From Terana coerulea (Eukaryota > Basidiomycota > Agaricomycetes > Polyporales > Phanerochaetaceae), in contig JAKOGH010000399.1 in assembly GCA_024811115.1 (NCBI GenBank), forward strand, positions 1 to 64,000: 64,000 bases of DNA. Direction: 5' to 3'. Of the stretch, positions 62,020-64,000 are shown one piece after another. A program made the translations under genes and the position numbers. The notes under the pieces were generated by a model. That model was not told where the DNA came from. It saw only the letters and a program-made list of their open reading frames with translations, and did no database searches. Positions within the stretch are counted from its first letter, which is position 1. Every line of letters begins with the position of its first letter.

Positions 62020-63310
62020 CAGTCACACCGTGGCCGTCACGCCCGGATGCGTAGCTTTAAATGTTAAGGTGGCCACCCCGTCGTGTCGCAAGGGGCTCTC
62101 TCTAACTCAGGGCTAAATTTATACGTCAGCCAGGCGCCCAGCCAGGATACCGCGGCCATCGCCAGGATGGTCTACCGAATCCTGCAGCGTCAGGGCCAGG
62201 GTGCGTGACCCGATCCTGAACCTGAGTACTCAGGATTCGGTAGACCATCCTGGCGATGGCCGCGACACGACTCGGTACCAGGCGCACTCCCCAGGATGGT
62301 CTACCGAATCCTGAGTGATCCTGACACGAAGGACGTGATCCTGGCCCTGGGAGGGGGGAGGTACCTGGGAGGACCGAATCCTGAGTGATTCTGAAACCTG
62401 GGGGATAGGGGGTTAAGAGCAAGTGTTTACATTAAGAATTTTTTTAATTAGGATTATTGTCTTATTCCTAAATACTATTATACCGTCCAACGTTTCGCTC
62501 GCTATAAGCCTGATGCCGACTGACTGATAGGGGGCATTTCTAGGCACCATCAACTAAAAAAAAATAAATTAAAAAAGGTTTTTTTTTTAGTTATAGGGAT
62601 AGAAAGATAATGTAATAGTCTCTAGTAAATAAGAATTAGCATGCTTATTATTAATTCTCTCGTTTCTCAGGGGCCAGGGCTCCAGGCCCGTCAGGCTTGC
62701 ACCGGGTACCCGAGAGCTCCATCACGTACCCAGGATTCGGTAGTCCCAGGATACCGCGATATCGCGACTACCTTCACGGAGTGCGCATTCGTAGACCATG
62801 CGCCAGGATGGTCTACCGAATCCTGAGTACTCAGGTACCTGGGAGGAGCGATATCGTGGTATCCTGAGACTCTGGGGAGCGGGAACCGTGTCGTGTCCCA
62901 GGACACCGCGGCCATCGCCAGGATGGTCTACCGAATCCTGAGTACTCAGGTTCAGGATCGGGTCACGCACCCTGGCCCTGGCGCTGCAGGATTCGGTAGT
63001 CGCGGCCAGGATGGTCTACCGAATCCTGAATCGCGGTATCCTGATCCTGAATCGCTGTCGTTTCGGGAGCCGTGAACCGTGAACCGTGATATCAATGCTT
63101 GCACCGGGTACCCGAGAGCTCTCTTGCGCTTGAACCGTGATATCACGAGGCATGCGGTACCGCGAGCCTCCCAGGATGGTCTACCGAATCCTGAGTACAT
63201 GGTGCATTGATATCACGGTTCAAGCGCAAGACACGACACGACCCGGTTCACGGGAGCGAATCCTGAGTACCTGACGTACGTGATCCTGAGGGCCCTCCAG
63301 GGTGCAGCAC
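62020..63310. repeat. GC repeat fields between trnH and nad5
   Basis: GC blocks at 62020-62400 and 62660-63310, with an AT-rich part between (62400-62660) that shows neither ORF nor tRNA. CACCGGGTACCCG composite at 63097-63230. Confidence 0.83.
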
Positions 63311-63314
63311 CCTG

Positions 63315-64000
63315 TTACTGAGCGCTAGATTGAGAAGGTATTAAGACTAAGAATAATGATGCAAGATATATAATAAATAATCTAATTTCAGATCCCGCCC
63401 AGTTAAAGATAGTAGTATCTAATAAAACAGGAGCGAATACTAAGAATAGTAAAGAAAGTAAAGCTAAAGTAATATAAAGTGAATAAGTTGTTATTACTCC
63501 AGTATCTAACTTACTAATACTTGTTCCTGTATCAGTTAAAACATTAGATAAACCATAAGGCCCTACTAGTTCAATTACACCTCTATCTAAAACTTTAGAA
63601 ATAATATAACCAAGTTGTAAACCACCAGCAATGATATAGTTATTATATACAACATCAAATAGATATTTACCATTTAAAAATGTATATATTTCTCTACCTA
63701 GTGAAGTTTCAGTTAAATCGATTATAAAATTAGGTGAGTAATGATACAAGTACACAGCAATTAAAGCACCCAGTAAACTTAATATAGCAGGTAATAATTT
63801 AATTAATAAAGGTAAACTAAATTCAGCTTCTATTAAATTTACATTATTAGGGTGAATAAATAGTGAGTTACCAAAGAAATCAGAACCTACACCCACAAAA
63901 AGATCAGAAGCAAAATAACCAAAGAAAATACTAAATAAAGCTAATATAAACAATGGTATTATTACAGCTAAGTTTGCTTCATGAGAATTTAAATAAGATG
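63315..64000 (-). CDS. nad5: NADH dehydrogenase subunit 5, C-terminal part (runs off the window)
   Basis: Complex I antiporter-like subunit. The visible 228 or so residues start within SHEANLAVIIPLFILALFSI and include FFGYFASDLFVGVGSDFFGN, the lateral-helix region and a C-terminal hydrophobic end SLFLVLIPSQSSAQ, with stop at 63315. The N-terminal two thirds lie beyond position 64000. No GC module is within this part, although one begins at the stop codon. Confidence 0.96.
   Translation of the reverse strand, partial: SYLNSHEANLAVIIPLFILALFSIFFGYFASDLFVGVGSDFFGNSLFIHPNNVNLIEAEFSLPLLIKLLPAILSLLGALIAVYLYHYSPNFIIDLTETSLGREIYTFLNGKYLFDVVYNNYIIAGGLQLGYIISKVLDRGVIELVGPYGLSNVLTDTGTSISKLDTGVITTYSLYITLALLSLLFLVFAPVLLDTTIFNWAGSEIRLFIIYLASLFLVLIPSQSSAQ

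Overview
The window is part of a fungal mitochondrial chromosome, most likely a basidiomycete (Agaricomycetes-like). The evidence is cox1, nad4, nad5, nad6, atp6 and a free-standing rps3 of fungal type, both mitochondrial rRNAs, group I introns with LAGLIDADG and GIY-YIG endonuclease ORFs, and a linear-plasmid type B DNA polymerase. TGA is read as Trp: an in-frame TGA at 44204-44206 sits at a conserved Trp of cox1, so translation table 4 applies. The species cannot be named from the sequence alone.

Layout. Plus strand, left end: trnS(GCT), trnM, trnS(TGA), atp6, then the plasmid polymerase dpo (5.7-8.3 kb). All other genes are on the minus strand and are read right to left: nad5 (enters from beyond 64 kb), trnH, rnl with two introns (53.5-61.0 kb), trnP, trnN, trnL(TAA), trnM, trnE, cox1 with eight exons and seven introns (31.0-47.0 kb), rps3, nad6, trnM, nad4, rns (12.07-13.77 kb), trnV, trnL(TAG) and trnR. 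cob, cox2, cox3, atp8, atp9 and the remaining nad genes were not seen and are presumably elsewhere in the genome.

The striking feature is a huge family of GC-rich modular palindromes in an otherwise very AT-rich genome. Each module is a short perfect palindrome or hairpin, often centred on GATATC, GGTACC, GTAC, AGCT or ACTAGT. Modules are strung together into composites of 0.1-1 kb that fill nearly every intergenic space and intron and also lie inside rns, rnl, rps3, dpo and the homing-endonuclease ORFs. Core exons of cox1, nad4, nad5 and atp6 are free of them. Read with TGA=Trp, most insertions inside ORFs preserve the reading frame and contain no TAA or TAG. They therefore look like tolerated protein insertions, or sequences removed during translation, rather than simple gene disruption.

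A second pattern is that nearly every remaining frameshift (atp6, cox1 exon 7, dpo, several endonuclease ORFs) is repaired by one extra base in a short homopolymer. This suggests uncorrected long-read homopolymer errors more than true pseudogenes.
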